In this document: piece by piece, positions 53,301 through 61,800 of the stretch
Numbering within the stretch: the stretch's first letter is position 1
How the letters are laid out: every line of letters starts with the position of its first letter
From: an uncultured Bacteroides sp.
GTDB taxonomy: Bacteria; Bacteroidota; Bacteroidia; Bacteroidales; Bacteroidaceae
DNA length: 64,000 nucleotides
Direction of reading: 5' to 3'
Assembly: GCF_959029255.1 (NCBI RefSeq)
Contig: NZ_CAUFUE010000015.1
Coordinates: 48,823-112,822 of the forward strand
Program-made: the position numbers and the translations under genes
The notes under the pieces: model-generated
Seen by the model: the letters and a program-made list of their open reading frames with translations, nothing else
Told to the model about the DNA's origin: nothing
The model's database searches: none

Positions 53301-53433
53301 CGTCGGTCACCATACCGGTCACCGTTTTGTTCTGTGAAAATGCAGGTGTTGTGGCGAGGAGCATGCATGCTATCAGAAATAGATTTTTCAGCCATGAGGC
53401 TCTCTTCATAGGAAGTCTAGGTTTTTTCTTCAT
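50395..53433 (-). CDS. SusC-like TonB-dependent transporter (beta-glucan PUL)
   Basis: About 1012 residues from the ATG at 53433; the frame to 53493 adds 20 residues with no signal character. Signal peptide (to PAFSQ), CarboxypepD_reg-like domain (TVTGMVTDATGEPLIGASVL), plug start AETVVIGYGSAKKRDLTGSI, LYVVDGLFNDNINFLNPQDI and IFGVRGANGVIIITTKKAKE, then the barrel ending YTFGFNLTF. It imports the glycan captured by its SusD partner; beta-1,2-glucan is proposed from the GH144 and GH3 genes downstream. No regulator gene (SusR, HTCS or sigma/anti-sigma) lies next to it; upstream is a tRNA. Confidence 0.93.
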   Translation of the reverse strand: MKKKPRLPMKRASWLKNLFLIACMLLATTPAFSQNKTVTGMVTDATGEPLIGASVLQQGTNNGVITDIDGKYSIQVPPEATLDFSYVGMVKQAIKVGNQSVINVKMQDDAQMLAETVVIGYGSAKKRDLTGSITNIKGDEIANKPVANPVSALQGKIAGVQVINSGKAGADPEIRVRGTNSINGYKPLYVVDGLFNDNINFLNPQDIESMEILKDPSSLAIFGVRGANGVIIITTKKAKEGQTRVNINGSFGFKAVTNKIALTDAAGFKELYNEQLRNEGNPEFDFTDWTGNTNWQDEIFQTGFITNNNISVTGASAKHSFYLGAGYAYEQGNIKHEKYSKVTLNVSNDYKLTDNFKVGFQFNGARMLPADTKSVATALRAAPVAPVFNQEYGLYTTLPNFQKAQMNNPMVDVDLKANTTRAENYRASGNVYAQWDFLKHFQAKVMYSMDYASNSKRTYTPIIQVFDSSVEGSVVTLGDGKTGVTQAKETETKVQSDYLLTYQNTWGEHSLTATAGFTTYYNKFENLNAGRTQGVGLVIPDNPDKWYVSIGDAATSTNGSTQWERSTVSILGRVLYNYKGRYLLNASYRRDGSSAFSYTGNQWQNFYSVGAGWLMTEEDFMKNITWLDMLKLKGSWGTLGNQNLDKAYPAEPLLTNAYSAVFGKPSAIYPGYQLSYLPNPHLRWEKVEAWEVGAEANFLRNRLHFEGVYYKKTTKDLLAEVPGISGTVPGIGNLGSIENKGVELAVSWRDQIGDWGYNVGANLTTIKNKVLSLVQEGYSIIAGDKSQSYTMAGYPIGYFYGYKVEGVYQTQEEINNSPKNTLATVTPGDLKFADVDGNGEITPADRTMIGDPTPDVTYGITLGVTYKNWELGVDMMGQAGNQIFRTWDNYNWSQFNFMKQRLDRWHGPGTSNTQPLLNTKHTINNLNSEYYIEDGSFFRIRNVQLAYNFDKTLISRIGMQALKLYVNIQNLKTWKHNTGYTPELGGTAIAFGVDDGSYPMPAIYTFGFNLTF

Positions 53434-53536
53434 TGCATAAATTTTTAGTGGATAACTAACTTGATTATTTCCACTGAAACAATCAAGATGCAAAAAAGAT
53501 TTCGTTCGCTTCCATATCTCCCGTTTTTAACACATA

Positions 53537-53577
53537 CAAAAAATAAAGCCTCGGAAATATCACATTCCCGGGGCTTC
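53537..53577 (-). terminator. Terminator after tRNA-Leu
   Basis: Minus-strand AAGCCCCGGGAA pairs with TTTCCGAGGCTT (one mismatch), followed by TATTTTTT. It lies downstream of the tRNA and upstream of the SusC gene. Confidence 0.75.
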
Positions 53578-53612
53578 CTTGTTGTTTGTCTGATTTATAC
53601 TATGAAAAATAG

Positions 53613-53694
53613 TGCGGCTGATAGGACTCGAACCTACACGTCTCACGACACCAGATCCTAAGTCTGGCGCGGCTACCAATTACGCCACAGCCGC
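53613..53694 (-). tRNA. tRNA-Leu (anticodon UAG)
   Basis: On the minus strand the gene runs from 53694 to 53613 (82 bases without CCA). The acceptor GCGGCTG pairs with CAGCCGC; the anticodon stem CCAGA/TCTGG encloses the loop CTTAGGA with anticodon TAG at 53660-53658. A long variable arm (TGTCGTGAGACGT) marks a class II tRNA, and GGTTCGAGTCC forms the T-loop. It reads CUA and related Leu codons. A terminator follows on the same strand. Confidence 0.95.
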
Positions 53695-53765
53695 AACGAT
53701 AAATTTGTTTAGCGGTGCAAAGATAAGAAGTTTTCCCGATTTGACAAGCGAAAGAGGAAAGAAAG

Positions 53766-54821
53766 TTATTCATTCCCTTCCGGCGTCCACTTCCCGCTAA
53801 GGAAAGCGCGGGCTTTTTCCAGAATGGTATCTATATTTTTAGCTTCATCTGTTTCCAGCATATCTACCTTGATGTCTGGGTCTATTCCCCATTCTATTTG
53901 TTCCATGTCTACGCTGAAGTGCGGACTGGCAGAAAAACGGACGGTCCATCCGTTGGGCAACTCCGAAGTGAAGGGCATGCCGGAACCACCTCCCGTTTTA
54001 TCTCCCATGGTAGTGACGTTGGGTAAATAGCGCATTTGGTTTACGAAGTCATTTGTTGCGCTGTAAGAGCGGCGGTTAGTCAATACGACAACCTTCTTTT
54101 GCCAGCGTACTCCGTCGTTGGGCTCCAGATGGATGGGATAAGGCTCGGAGAAGTCGTTGTGTCCCTTTCCCGTCTTATGGCTGATGTATCCGGTCAATAC
54201 TTTCTCATTGGTGAAACGGGCGGCGATACGGGTGGAGTTGGTGACGTTTCCACCGCCATTGCTACGTACGTCGATGATAAGTCCGTTGCATACGGCAAGG
54301 TAGGAGAGTATCTCGTCCAGGTTTCCATTGCCGATGGGCGAGGAAAAACTCCCGTAACGTATATAGCCGATGTTATCTTCCAATATCTTGTACTTGATAC
54401 CGGCGGCAGTACGATAGTCGGTACTGGCTTTTCCCAAATAATAATCTTCAACGATATCTTCGCGGAAATTACGTGGATAATCTTGATACCACGCGTCATA
54501 ATAGGAAACGTTGTGTGATGAGGCAAGGTTTACGTGCCCGTCTTGCAGTTCGTTCAGCATCTTTCCCAATACCTCAAACAGTCCCTCGCTCGTCATATTG
54601 TTAGTGATGAGTTTGCTGTATTTGGTGTGTATGGCATCCCAATCAATTTGCTTGTATTCCAGAAAACAATATCGCTCGTCGATAATCTTCCACAAGGCTT
54701 CAAAGTTCCCTTGCGGCGTATTGACCACATCATCCTCGCCGATACAACCGCTGAACAGGGGAAGCGCGACAATCAGAAATATTATTTTTTTTAGAAATCC
54801 CATCATCTTATCATTCAACAT
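53766..54821 (-). CDS. S41-family C-terminal processing-type peptidase lipoprotein
   Basis: A 351-residue lipoprotein (FLIVALPLFSGC). Residues about 35-110 form the helical N-terminal domain (WKIIDERYCFLEYKQIDWDA, NELQDGHVNL), and about 150-330 form the tail-specific protease core (IGYIRYGSFSS, CNGLIIDVRSNGGGNVTNST, VVVLTNRRSYSATNDFVNQM with the catalytic Ser region, and DKTGGGSGMPF). A PDZ domain is not obvious. Members degrade or process envelope proteins from their C-terminal ends. The start may be at any of Met1, Met6 or Met7. It follows the DUF3316 gene by 11 bases, in an operon with parC. Confidence 0.85.
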   Translation of the reverse strand: MLNDKMMGFLKKIIFLIVALPLFSGCIGEDDVVNTPQGNFEALWKIIDERYCFLEYKQIDWDAIHTKYSKLITNNMTSEGLFEVLGKMLNELQDGHVNLASSHNVSYYDAWYQDYPRNFREDIVEDYYLGKASTDYRTAAGIKYKILEDNIGYIRYGSFSSPIGNGNLDEILSYLAVCNGLIIDVRSNGGGNVTNSTRIAARFTNEKVLTGYISHKTGKGHNDFSEPYPIHLEPNDGVRWQKKVVVLTNRRSYSATNDFVNQMRYLPNVTTMGDKTGGGSGMPFTSELPNGWTVRFSASPHFSVDMEQIEWGIDPDIKVDMLETDEAKNIDTILEKARAFLSGKWTPEGNE

Positions 54822-54832
54822 TTATCATCCTT

Positions 54833-55672
54833 TCATTTCTTTCTATTACTCCGCAGCAGATATAATTCCTTTACAAATCCCACCATAAACATATAAGAGT
54901 ATGTATGTGTCTTTATATCATTCACCTTGGATTGCTGCGCATCCCAGATATAACCCAGCCGCATTTTGGCACGTCCCACAGGGAAATCCACCGTCAGCAT
55001 CTGCCGCAGTGAAGGCTGATTGTGCAGTGAAGTAAACTTTACCACGCCACTGCTGTTGCCCAATGAGAATATTTCATAGTAAGACTGTCCGTAGTGGGGT
55101 GAGAACATCACGCCCATCAAAGGTAGGTTTATCTGATAACGGAGTGTCAGCGGATAATTCTTTATCTTTAAGTCCCAAATTGCCATGCCCGATGCATCGA
55201 GGTTGATGTACGCCCTTGCCGATGCCGGATTGTTGGTATTCCGCAGATTGTACACAAACCCGCCGTTCAAGTCGGCCAGTCCTCCGGCAAGCAACTTAAA
55301 ATTACTTGTTATGTGAAAATTGTAGTGCAAGCCATAGTTCCAGTTCGCCAATGCGGAGAAAGTATTGTTATTGTCTACCTTGTTGTGCGTATAGCCTAAA
55401 TCAGCCTGAAAGAAACTTTGCAAAGACAGTTTGCCGTCCGCCCATTTCGTCATCCGCATGCTTTCGCGGGAGAAGCGGAAGTCGATGCCCTTGTATTCCT
55501 GTGGCGACAGATAAGTGTCGAATACATTCGTAAAACCTACGCCGTACATGGTGGCACGGGTCACGAGGTGGCTTTGTTCCAATCCTTCCGCTTCTGCCGG
55601 AAGTTGTGCTTGCGCCCTTCCGGAACATAGAAGCAGGCAGCCTGCCAGTATGGCTGATTTAAGTAGTTTCAT
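54833..55672 (-). CDS. DUF3316-family outer membrane protein
   Basis: About 279 residues from the ATG at 55672, giving a signal peptide (LAGCLLLCSGRAQAQ). The rest alternates hydrophobic and polar strands like a small outer membrane barrel (MYGVGFTNVFDTYLSPQEYK, WNYGLHYNFHITSNFKLLAG, LRYQINLPLMGVMFSPHYGQ, YSYMFMVGFVKELYLL), matching DUF3316. Its start overlaps the end of parC by 14 bases, so it is coupled to a DNA topoisomerase gene although their functions seem unrelated. Role unknown. Confidence 0.75.
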   Translation of the reverse strand: MKLLKSAILAGCLLLCSGRAQAQLPAEAEGLEQSHLVTRATMYGVGFTNVFDTYLSPQEYKGIDFRFSRESMRMTKWADGKLSLQSFFQADLGYTHNKVDNNNTFSALANWNYGLHYNFHITSNFKLLAGGLADLNGGFVYNLRNTNNPASARAYINLDASGMAIWDLKIKNYPLTLRYQINLPLMGVMFSPHYGQSYYEIFSLGNSSGVVKFTSLHNQPSLRQMLTVDFPVGRAKMRLGYIWDAQQSKVNDIKTHTYSYMFMVGFVKELYLLRSNRKK

Positions 55673-58367
55673 GCTTACTGTCGTCATTTGAGAACAACTT
55701 CATTTGCCCTGTCAGTTCATCCAGGATATCCCCTTCGCTTTTCCCGTGGTCGGGGTCAAGTATTTCCGGTTCATTTTCTTCCTCTTTCCCCTCCGTTTGT
55801 ACGGTTTCAGGCTGGCGCAGAGGCTCCAGTTCATTGATGGTTTCAATGGTGAAGGTAGTCAGTCGTTTTCCTTTTGCTTTGAAACCCTTCACAGCTATAA
55901 ACTCGTCCGCTTCTATTATCAGCGGCTCACGGAAATTATCATGACCGCCAAATATTACTTCCAAGCGCGGATAGTATTCATCCGTCAGCAACACGAGGCG
56001 GTTGTCCTTATTCTCGCCCAGATAGTTCTGTTTGCGGTTGCTTGCTTCAAAACAGAACCGCTTGATGTACGGATAGTTTTGTTGGTCGGCATCATAAAGC
56101 ACTGCTGTCCATATCTTGTTGGCGTCATACTTTTCGAGCACGCGGATACTGTCTTCGTAGTGATTGTTGAGGTCGAAATTCGTTGTGTAGAACTCGCCGC
56201 TGTTCAGCACCACGAGAATGCTGTCTTCACTCTGGAACTCTCCGAGGTATTCGCCGCGCCCGTCATAGTTGAGCCGCAGGACATCACGGTCGAACCAAAC
56301 TTTGCGTCCACCTAAGGTAGAGCCGCCTCGTTGCTTCAATGCTATCTTGTGTACGGGCAACTTCGTCAGTATATTACCCATGGCCTGACGTCCCTTGATG
56401 CCGATATTGCTGAAATCTTCTTCAAAAATAATGCGGCGCACACGCGGATTCGGTTTCAGAGTGACTTTGATGATTTCCGCTTCTCCGTTGGGGTTGGCTG
56501 TGAAATACACGATACGTGAATCAGGCGTACCCTGTGTCACGTCATATTCACGGTCGCGCACCACCGAAGTCACGGCGAAGCGCTTGATGTAGTGCGTACC
56601 TTCCTTGCCGTCCCGATAAACCACATTATAGATGGTGCGCTTGTCATTCTTCTTGAACACGGCGGCATAAAGTATATTTTTGCCGACAAACTTCTTGTCC
56701 GCCACCGGCGTAATGATGTATCGCCCGTCGCGGAAGAAAATGATAACATCATCCAGGTCGGAGCAGTTTGCCAGAAACTCGTCTTTCTTCAAGCCCGTTC
56801 CTATGAATCCTTCTTCGCGGTTGATATATAGTTTTTCATTGGCTTCCACCACCTTTGCGGTATCGATGGTATCGAAGTTGCGCAATTCCGTACGGCGCGG
56901 GAAGTTTTTGCCATATTTGTCTTTCAGCATCCTGAACCAGTCCACGGTATATTCCACGATGTTTGCCAGATGGCGGTCTATCTCCTCGATGTCCGCTTTC
57001 ATGCGGGCAATCGATTCCTCCGCCTTGTCGGAGTTGAACCGGAGGATGCGGGCCATCTTTATTTCCATCAGCTTGAGGATATCGTCTTTGGTCACTTCAC
57101 GGATAAACGTCGGGTAATAAGGCGTCAGGCGCTCGTCGATATGTTCGCAGGCGGCATCCATGTTTTTAGCCTGTTCAAATTCCTTATCCTTGTAGATACG
57201 CTCTTCGATGAATATCTTTTCCAATGAAGCGAAGTGCAGGCTTTCCAGAATTTCATTCTTATGGATTTCGAGTTCCATCCGCAGCAATACCAACGTATTG
57301 TCTACCGATTTCTTCAGTACGTCACTGATGGTGAGGAAGTGGGGCTTCTGGTCATCAATGACGCAGCAGTTGGGCGAAATACTCACTTCGCAGTCGGTGA
57401 AAGCATACAAGGCATCAATCGTCTTATCCGATGAAACACCGGGCGCGAGGTGCACCAGTATCTCGGCGTTGCCCGATGTAAGGTCTTCTACTTTCTTGAT
57501 TTTGATTTTTCCCTTTTCGCTTGCCTTTACAATGGAGTCGCAGACGTTCGCCACCGTTTTGCCGTAGGGAATTTCCTTGATGGCGATGGTTTTGTTGTCC
57601 ACCTTTTCTATTTTGGCGCGCACACGTACGGCGCCACCACGTTCGCCGTCGTTATATTTTGAGACGTCGATGTTGCCCCCCGTCTGGAAATCAGGATAAA
57701 GTTTGAATTCCTCCTTATGCAGATATTGGATGGAGGCATCGCAAAGTTCATTGAAATTATGCGGCAATATTTTGGATGAAAGACCTACGGCAATGCCTTC
57801 CACACCCTGTGCCAGCAATAGCGGAAACTTAACGGGGAGTGTCACCGGTTCCTTGTTACGTCCGTCGTATGAGAGTTTCCATTCCGTGGTTTTAGGATTG
57901 AATACTACATCCAGTGCAAACTTTGAAAGTCGCGCTTCGATGTAACGGGGGGCAGCCGCACTGTCTCCCGTGAGGATATTTCCCCAGTTACCCTGGCAGT
58001 CTATGAGCAGGTCTTTTTGACCGAGCTGAACCAAAGCGTCGCCGATAGAAGCATCTCCATGCGGGTGGAACTGCATCGTATGTCCCACGATGTTAGCCAC
58101 CTTGTTGTAGCGTCCGTCTTCCAAGCGTCTCATGGAGTGCAGGATGCGTCGTTGCACAGGCTTCAGCCCATCCATGATGTGAGGTACGGCACGTTCCAGG
58201 ATAACGTAAGAAGCGTAGTCCAGAAACCAATTCTGGTACATTCCGCTCAGTTGATGCTTTACGCTTACGTCGTTCGTATCCGCAGGTTTATAATCAGAAT
58301 GTCCTTCGCTCCCTTCCGGGAGTTCTTTGTCCAAGTCTTCTTTCGGTGCTTCAAAATCTTCGCTCAT
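55659..58367 (-). CDS. parC: DNA topoisomerase IV subunit A / gyrase A-type
   Basis: A 902-residue type IIA topoisomerase subunit that breaks and rejoins DNA with ATP energy from its partner ParE. It has the 5Y-CAP fold with QFHPHGDASIGDALVQL and catalytic Tyr142 in AAPRYIEARLS, a long coiled coil around residues 390-480, and a C-terminal domain of about 300 residues whose beta-propeller is not GyrA-like, supporting ParC. Residues 1-30 are an acidic Bacteroidetes extension. No parE gene is next to it in the window. It leads a three-gene minus-strand operon with DUF3316 and S41 genes. Confidence 0.9.
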   Translation of the reverse strand: MSEDFEAPKEDLDKELPEGSEGHSDYKPADTNDVSVKHQLSGMYQNWFLDYASYVILERAVPHIMDGLKPVQRRILHSMRRLEDGRYNKVANIVGHTMQFHPHGDASIGDALVQLGQKDLLIDCQGNWGNILTGDSAAAPRYIEARLSKFALDVVFNPKTTEWKLSYDGRNKEPVTLPVKFPLLLAQGVEGIAVGLSSKILPHNFNELCDASIQYLHKEEFKLYPDFQTGGNIDVSKYNDGERGGAVRVRAKIEKVDNKTIAIKEIPYGKTVANVCDSIVKASEKGKIKIKKVEDLTSGNAEILVHLAPGVSSDKTIDALYAFTDCEVSISPNCCVIDDQKPHFLTISDVLKKSVDNTLVLLRMELEIHKNEILESLHFASLEKIFIEERIYKDKEFEQAKNMDAACEHIDERLTPYYPTFIREVTKDDILKLMEIKMARILRFNSDKAEESIARMKADIEEIDRHLANIVEYTVDWFRMLKDKYGKNFPRRTELRNFDTIDTAKVVEANEKLYINREEGFIGTGLKKDEFLANCSDLDDVIIFFRDGRYIITPVADKKFVGKNILYAAVFKKNDKRTIYNVVYRDGKEGTHYIKRFAVTSVVRDREYDVTQGTPDSRIVYFTANPNGEAEIIKVTLKPNPRVRRIIFEEDFSNIGIKGRQAMGNILTKLPVHKIALKQRGGSTLGGRKVWFDRDVLRLNYDGRGEYLGEFQSEDSILVVLNSGEFYTTNFDLNNHYEDSIRVLEKYDANKIWTAVLYDADQQNYPYIKRFCFEASNRKQNYLGENKDNRLVLLTDEYYPRLEVIFGGHDNFREPLIIEADEFIAVKGFKAKGKRLTTFTIETINELEPLRQPETVQTEGKEEENEPEILDPDHGKSEGDILDELTGQMKLFSNDDSKHETT

Positions 58368-58568
58368 ATTTCTTCGGGAATTGTCTATTCAATGGTAACT
58401 GCTGATTTTGCAGTTGCAGGCAAAAATACAAAATTTATCGGGAAAATCAGCAAATCGCTTTAAAAAACAAGGTATATAACGGGTTAAGTTGTTTTTCTGT
58501 TCTATTGTAGGGATGAAATGGCTAATCTATCTCTTTTTCATAAATAAAAAGAAAAACAGACCAATTTA

Positions 58569-58690
58569 TCCCTACTTCGTACCCGCTCCCTACCTTCTCC
58601 CTACCCGGTCCCTACCTGCTCCTAATAATTTGGCTCTCTATGGACAGGGAGAAAGTACGGATTTGACAGGGAGGAGAAGAGGTTTTGACC
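58569..58690. repeat. 11/22-bp periodic array upstream of parC
   Basis: TCCCTAC recurs at 58569, 58587, 58598 and 58609, then TCCTAAT at 58620: an 11-base period apart from one 18-base step. Two 22-base units starting GACAGGGAG follow at 58643 and 58665, with AGGGA complementary to TCCCT. It lies in the 512-base gene-free stretch 58368-58879. No ORF. Confidence 0.75.
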
Positions 58691-58723
58691 AAAAGGCGTT
58701 ATACTGTTCATTTAACTATTACG

Positions 58724-58758
58724 TATTTTGCGTTACGTAAATCCCGTAACGTAAAATA
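58724..58758. repeat. 14-bp inverted repeat upstream of ATPase gene
   Basis: TATTTTGCGTTACG (58724-58737) pairs with CGTAACGTAAAATA (58745-58758) over 14 bases with one G-T pair and a seven-base loop. Operator or transcript hairpin in the parC/ATPase divergent region. Confidence 0.7.
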
Positions 58759-58857
58759 TGGAATTATAGTATAAGCTATTGTATGATGCAGCCTTATACG
58801 AAATGGATATTGCACTAAATAAAACGAAAAGATAATGGTTATTATAAATGTAATTAT

Positions 58858-58865
58858 TATATTTG
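58858..58865 (+). promoter_or_regulatory. Candidate -7 box for ATPase gene
   Basis: TATATTTG matches TAnnTTTG, 15 bases before the start of the ATPase gene. Confidence 0.45.
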
Positions 58866-58879
58866 CAATAATCTAAAAG

Positions 58880-60034
58880 ATGATAATTATGGAGAAAGTG
58901 CAATTCAATCCTTTTGTGGTGGGTACTTATGTGGGCGCTCACTATTTTTGCGACCGTGAGCGGGAAACCGCGGAATTGATGCAAGATTTGAAGAATGGAC
59001 GAAATGTTGTGTTGATTTCTCAAAGGCGTATGGGAAAAACCGGCTTAATTCTTCATACTTATCACCAAGCGGCAATATCCAAAGATTATTATGTGTTTTT
59101 TATAGACATTCTTGCCACCGCTTCCATTCGGGAATTTGTGTATGCCTTGGGTAGCGCCATCCTTGAACAGTTGAAACCGAAGGGTAGAAAGTTTTTAGAA
59201 CGTTTCTTGCAGACAATCGCTTCCATACGTCCTGCTGTGAAAGTTGATGCCTTAACTGGTGAGCCTTCTTTGGAAATAGGTTTGGGGAATATTTCTTCAG
59301 TAGAAACAACCTTGGAAGAAATATTTCAATATCTGAATGCAGCGGACAAACCTTGTATTGTGGCTTTTGATGAATTTCAACAAATACAGAATTATGCAGA
59401 AAAGAATGTGGAAGCGTTGTTGCGAACGCAAATACAGCATTGCCCTAATGCCCGTTTTGTATTTGCCGGTAGCGAACCAAGCATGCTGGCGGATATGTTT
59501 AATTCCGCTAACCGTCCTTTCTATCAAAGTTCTTTTACTTTACATTTGGAGTGTATACCGCTGGATAAATACATTGAATTCGTACAGATGCACTTTCGTG
59601 AAAACAGAAAAAAGATAGAGGATGCTTTAGTGGAAAAAGTTTATCATGGATTTGAAGGCATCACCCTCTATCTGCAAATGCTGATGAATGAGATTTATCT
59701 TCTGACAGAGATTGGAGGTATAGCCACAACTGAATATTTTGATGTGGCATTATCATCCCTTGTGCGAAAGCAGGATTTCATTTATCAATCTCTTTTTGCC
59801 GGTTTGACCGAACGCCAACGTGAGATTATTCGTGCGATAGCTTCTGAGGAGATAGCGGTAAATGTCACTTCCGGTGAATTTGTACGGAAATATCATCTTA
59901 AGTCACCGAGCTCTGTCCAGTCGGCTTTAAAAGGACTATCAGCTAAAGGGATGATTGGTAAGACATTTGCGGGATATGTTATTAATGACCGCTTGTTCAA
60001 GTATTGGGTGCAATCATCAGTCATTGCGCGTTAA
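58880..60034 (+). CDS. STAND/AAA-type ATPase with C-terminal winged helix
   Basis: A 384-residue protein of the Archaeal-ATPase/AAA-type group (PF01637-like). The N-terminus NPFVVGTYVGAHYFCDRERE precedes Walker A ISQRRMGKTGL (G52-K53-T54); Walker B reads IVAFDEFQQI (D164-E165), and sensor 1-like FVFAGSEPSML follows. The C-terminal region has a winged helix (LTERQREIIRAIASEEIAVN, SPSSVQSALKGLSAKGMIG). Such proteins occur as stand-alone or mobile-linked ATPases without assigned function. It is AT-rich relative to its neighbours and not part of an operon. The start could also be Met4 (58889). Confidence 0.75.
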   Translation: MIIMEKVQFNPFVVGTYVGAHYFCDRERETAELMQDLKNGRNVVLISQRRMGKTGLILHTYHQAAISKDYYVFFIDILATASIREFVYALGSAILEQLKPKGRKFLERFLQTIASIRPAVKVDALTGEPSLEIGLGNISSVETTLEEIFQYLNAADKPCIVAFDEFQQIQNYAEKNVEALLRTQIQHCPNARFVFAGSEPSMLADMFNSANRPFYQSSFTLHLECIPLDKYIEFVQMHFRENRKKIEDALVEKVYHGFEGITLYLQMLMNEIYLLTEIGGIATTEYFDVALSSLVRKQDFIYQSLFAGLTERQREIIRAIASEEIAVNVTSGEFVRKYHLKSPSSVQSALKGLSAKGMIGKTFAGYVINDRLFKYWVQSSVIAR

Positions 60035-60063
60035 TTGTGCAAATAAGATAAATTAATACCCTC

Positions 60064-60097
60064 ATTGCCTTACATATAAGATAAATCCCTATCTTTG
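60064..60097 (+). promoter_or_regulatory. Candidate promoter of glyS
   Basis: TTGC at 60064-60067 and TATCTTTG at 60090-60097 (22 bases between) resemble -33 and -7 elements, with the glyS start 53 bases downstream. Confidence 0.6.
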
Positions 60098-60149
60098 TGG
60101 CGCTTTTTACATACAATTTGAAAGAAATTTAATTTAGATACAACAAAAA

Positions 60150-61691
60150 ATGGCACAAGAAGACGTTTTTAAGAAACTTGTTTCGCACTGTAAGGAATAC
60201 GGATTTGTGTTCCCTTCCAGCGACATCTACGATGGCTTGGGAGCCGTATATGATTACGGTCAGATGGGTGTGGAACTGAAAAACAACATTAAACAATACT
60301 GGTGGCAAAGCATGGTGCTGCTGCACGAAAATATAGTAGGTATTGATTCGGCTATCTTTATGCATCCCACAATCTGGAAGGCAAGCGGACACGTAGATGC
60401 GTTCAATGACCCCTTGATTGATAATCGTGATTCCAAGAAACGTTATCGTGCCGATGTATTGATTGAAGACCAGCTCGCTAAATACGATGATAAGATAAAC
60501 AAGGAAGTTGCCAAGGCTGCCAAGCGTTTTGGCGACGCTTTTGATGAAGCGCAGTTCCGCAGTACGAATGGGCGTGTGTTGGAGCATCAGGCCAAGCGTG
60601 ATGCGCTGCACGAACGTTTTGCGAAAGCGTTGAACGATAACAATCTTGATGAGCTTCGTCAGATTATTCTGGATGAAGAAATTGTTTGCCCCATCAGCGG
60701 TACCAAGAACTGGACGGAAGTTCGTCAGTTCAACCTGATGTTCTCTACCGAAATGGGTTCTACATCAGATGGTTCCATGAAGATTTATCTTCGTCCGGAG
60801 ACTGCACAGGGTATATTTGTAAACTATCTGAATGTGCAGAAGACAGGTCGTATGAAGATTCCTTTCGGTATCGCGCAAATCGGTAAGGCTTTCCGTAACG
60901 AAATCGTAGCTCGTCAGTTCATCTTCCGCATGCGTGAGTTTGAACAGATGGAAATGCAGTTCTTCGTAAAACCGGGAACTGAACTCGATTGGTTCAAGAC
61001 GTGGAAAGCAACCCGTTTGAAATGGCATAAAGCCCTAGGCTTCGGTGATGCCAATTATCGTTTCCACGACCATGATAAGTTGGCCCATTATGCAAATGCC
61101 GCTACTGATATCGAATTCCTGATGCCTTTCGGTTTCAAAGAGGTGGAAGGTATCCATAGCCGTACGAACTTCGACTTGTCTCAACATGAGAAGTTCTCCG
61201 GTAAGAATATCAAGTATTTCGATCCGGAAACTAACGAAAGTTATACTCCGTATGTCATCGAGACTTCTATCGGTGTAGACCGTATGTTCCTCAGCATTAT
61301 GTCTGCTTCTTATTGTGAGGAGCAACTGGAAAATGGTGAAACACGTGTTGTCCTGAGATTGCCTGCCGCTTTGGCTCCTGTGAAACTGGCTGTCATGCCG
61401 TTGGTAAAGAAAGACGGTCTGCCTGAAAAAGCTCGTGAAATCATTGATGACTTGAAGTTCCATTTCCACTGTCAGTATGATGAGAAAGACAGTATCGGTA
61501 AGCGCTACCGCCGCCAGGATGCCATCGGTACTCCTTACTGCGTAACCGTGGACCATCAAACTTTGGAAGATAACTGCGTGACGTTGCGTAACCGTGATAC
61601 CATGGAGCAAGAGCGCGTTGCTATCTCCGAATTGAATAATATCATTGCAGATCGCGTCAGCATCACATCCTTGCTGAAGACGCTGCAATAA
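60150..61691 (+). CDS. glyS: Glycyl-tRNA synthetase (alpha2 type)
   Basis: A 513-residue class II synthetase that charges tRNA-Gly with glycine in the cytoplasm. It has the single-chain, dimeric architecture: class II motif 1 in FVFPSSDIYDGLGAVYDYGQ and GVELKNNIKQYWW, motif 2 in FRNEIVARQFIFRMREFEQM with catalytic Arg/Glu, motif 3 in TSIGVDRMFLSIM, and a C-terminal anticodon-binding domain (LAPVKLAVMPLVKKDGLPEK). The internal PISGTKNWTEVRQFNLMFST is typical of the bacterial/eukaryotic alpha2 enzyme. An inverted repeat and an FKBP lipoprotein gene follow. Confidence 0.95.
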   Translation: MAQEDVFKKLVSHCKEYGFVFPSSDIYDGLGAVYDYGQMGVELKNNIKQYWWQSMVLLHENIVGIDSAIFMHPTIWKASGHVDAFNDPLIDNRDSKKRYRADVLIEDQLAKYDDKINKEVAKAAKRFGDAFDEAQFRSTNGRVLEHQAKRDALHERFAKALNDNNLDELRQIILDEEIVCPISGTKNWTEVRQFNLMFSTEMGSTSDGSMKIYLRPETAQGIFVNYLNVQKTGRMKIPFGIAQIGKAFRNEIVARQFIFRMREFEQMEMQFFVKPGTELDWFKTWKATRLKWHKALGFGDANYRFHDHDKLAHYANAATDIEFLMPFGFKEVEGIHSRTNFDLSQHEKFSGKNIKYFDPETNESYTPYVIETSIGVDRMFLSIMSASYCEEQLENGETRVVLRLPAALAPVKLAVMPLVKKDGLPEKAREIIDDLKFHFHCQYDEKDSIGKRYRRQDAIGTPYCVTVDHQTLEDNCVTLRNRDTMEQERVAISELNNIIADRVSITSLLKTLQ

Positions 61692-61800
61692 GAATTATGA
61701 ATTGCGAATTACAAATTACGGGGCTGTGCAATGAATTCCGCCTAGGATTTGTAATTCGTAAATTGTAGTTCCGTAATTCATAATTTGTAATTTGTAATTA
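61691..61800. repeat. Short-iteration inverted repeat between glyS and FKBP genes
   Basis: The whole gap is made of AATTA-like iterations: a left block (61692-61720, GAATTATGAATTGCGAATTA) complementary to a right block (61747-61800, TAATTCATAATTTGTAATTT), with a GC-richer centre (GGGGCTGTGCAATGAATTCC). The right block runs directly into the ATG of the FKBP gene, as at dut. Confidence 0.8.

Noticed and set aside
53434..53493. Longer start of the second SusC gene
   Set aside because: The added 20 residues have no signal character and overlap the promoter region; the ATG at 53433 gives a normal SusC start.
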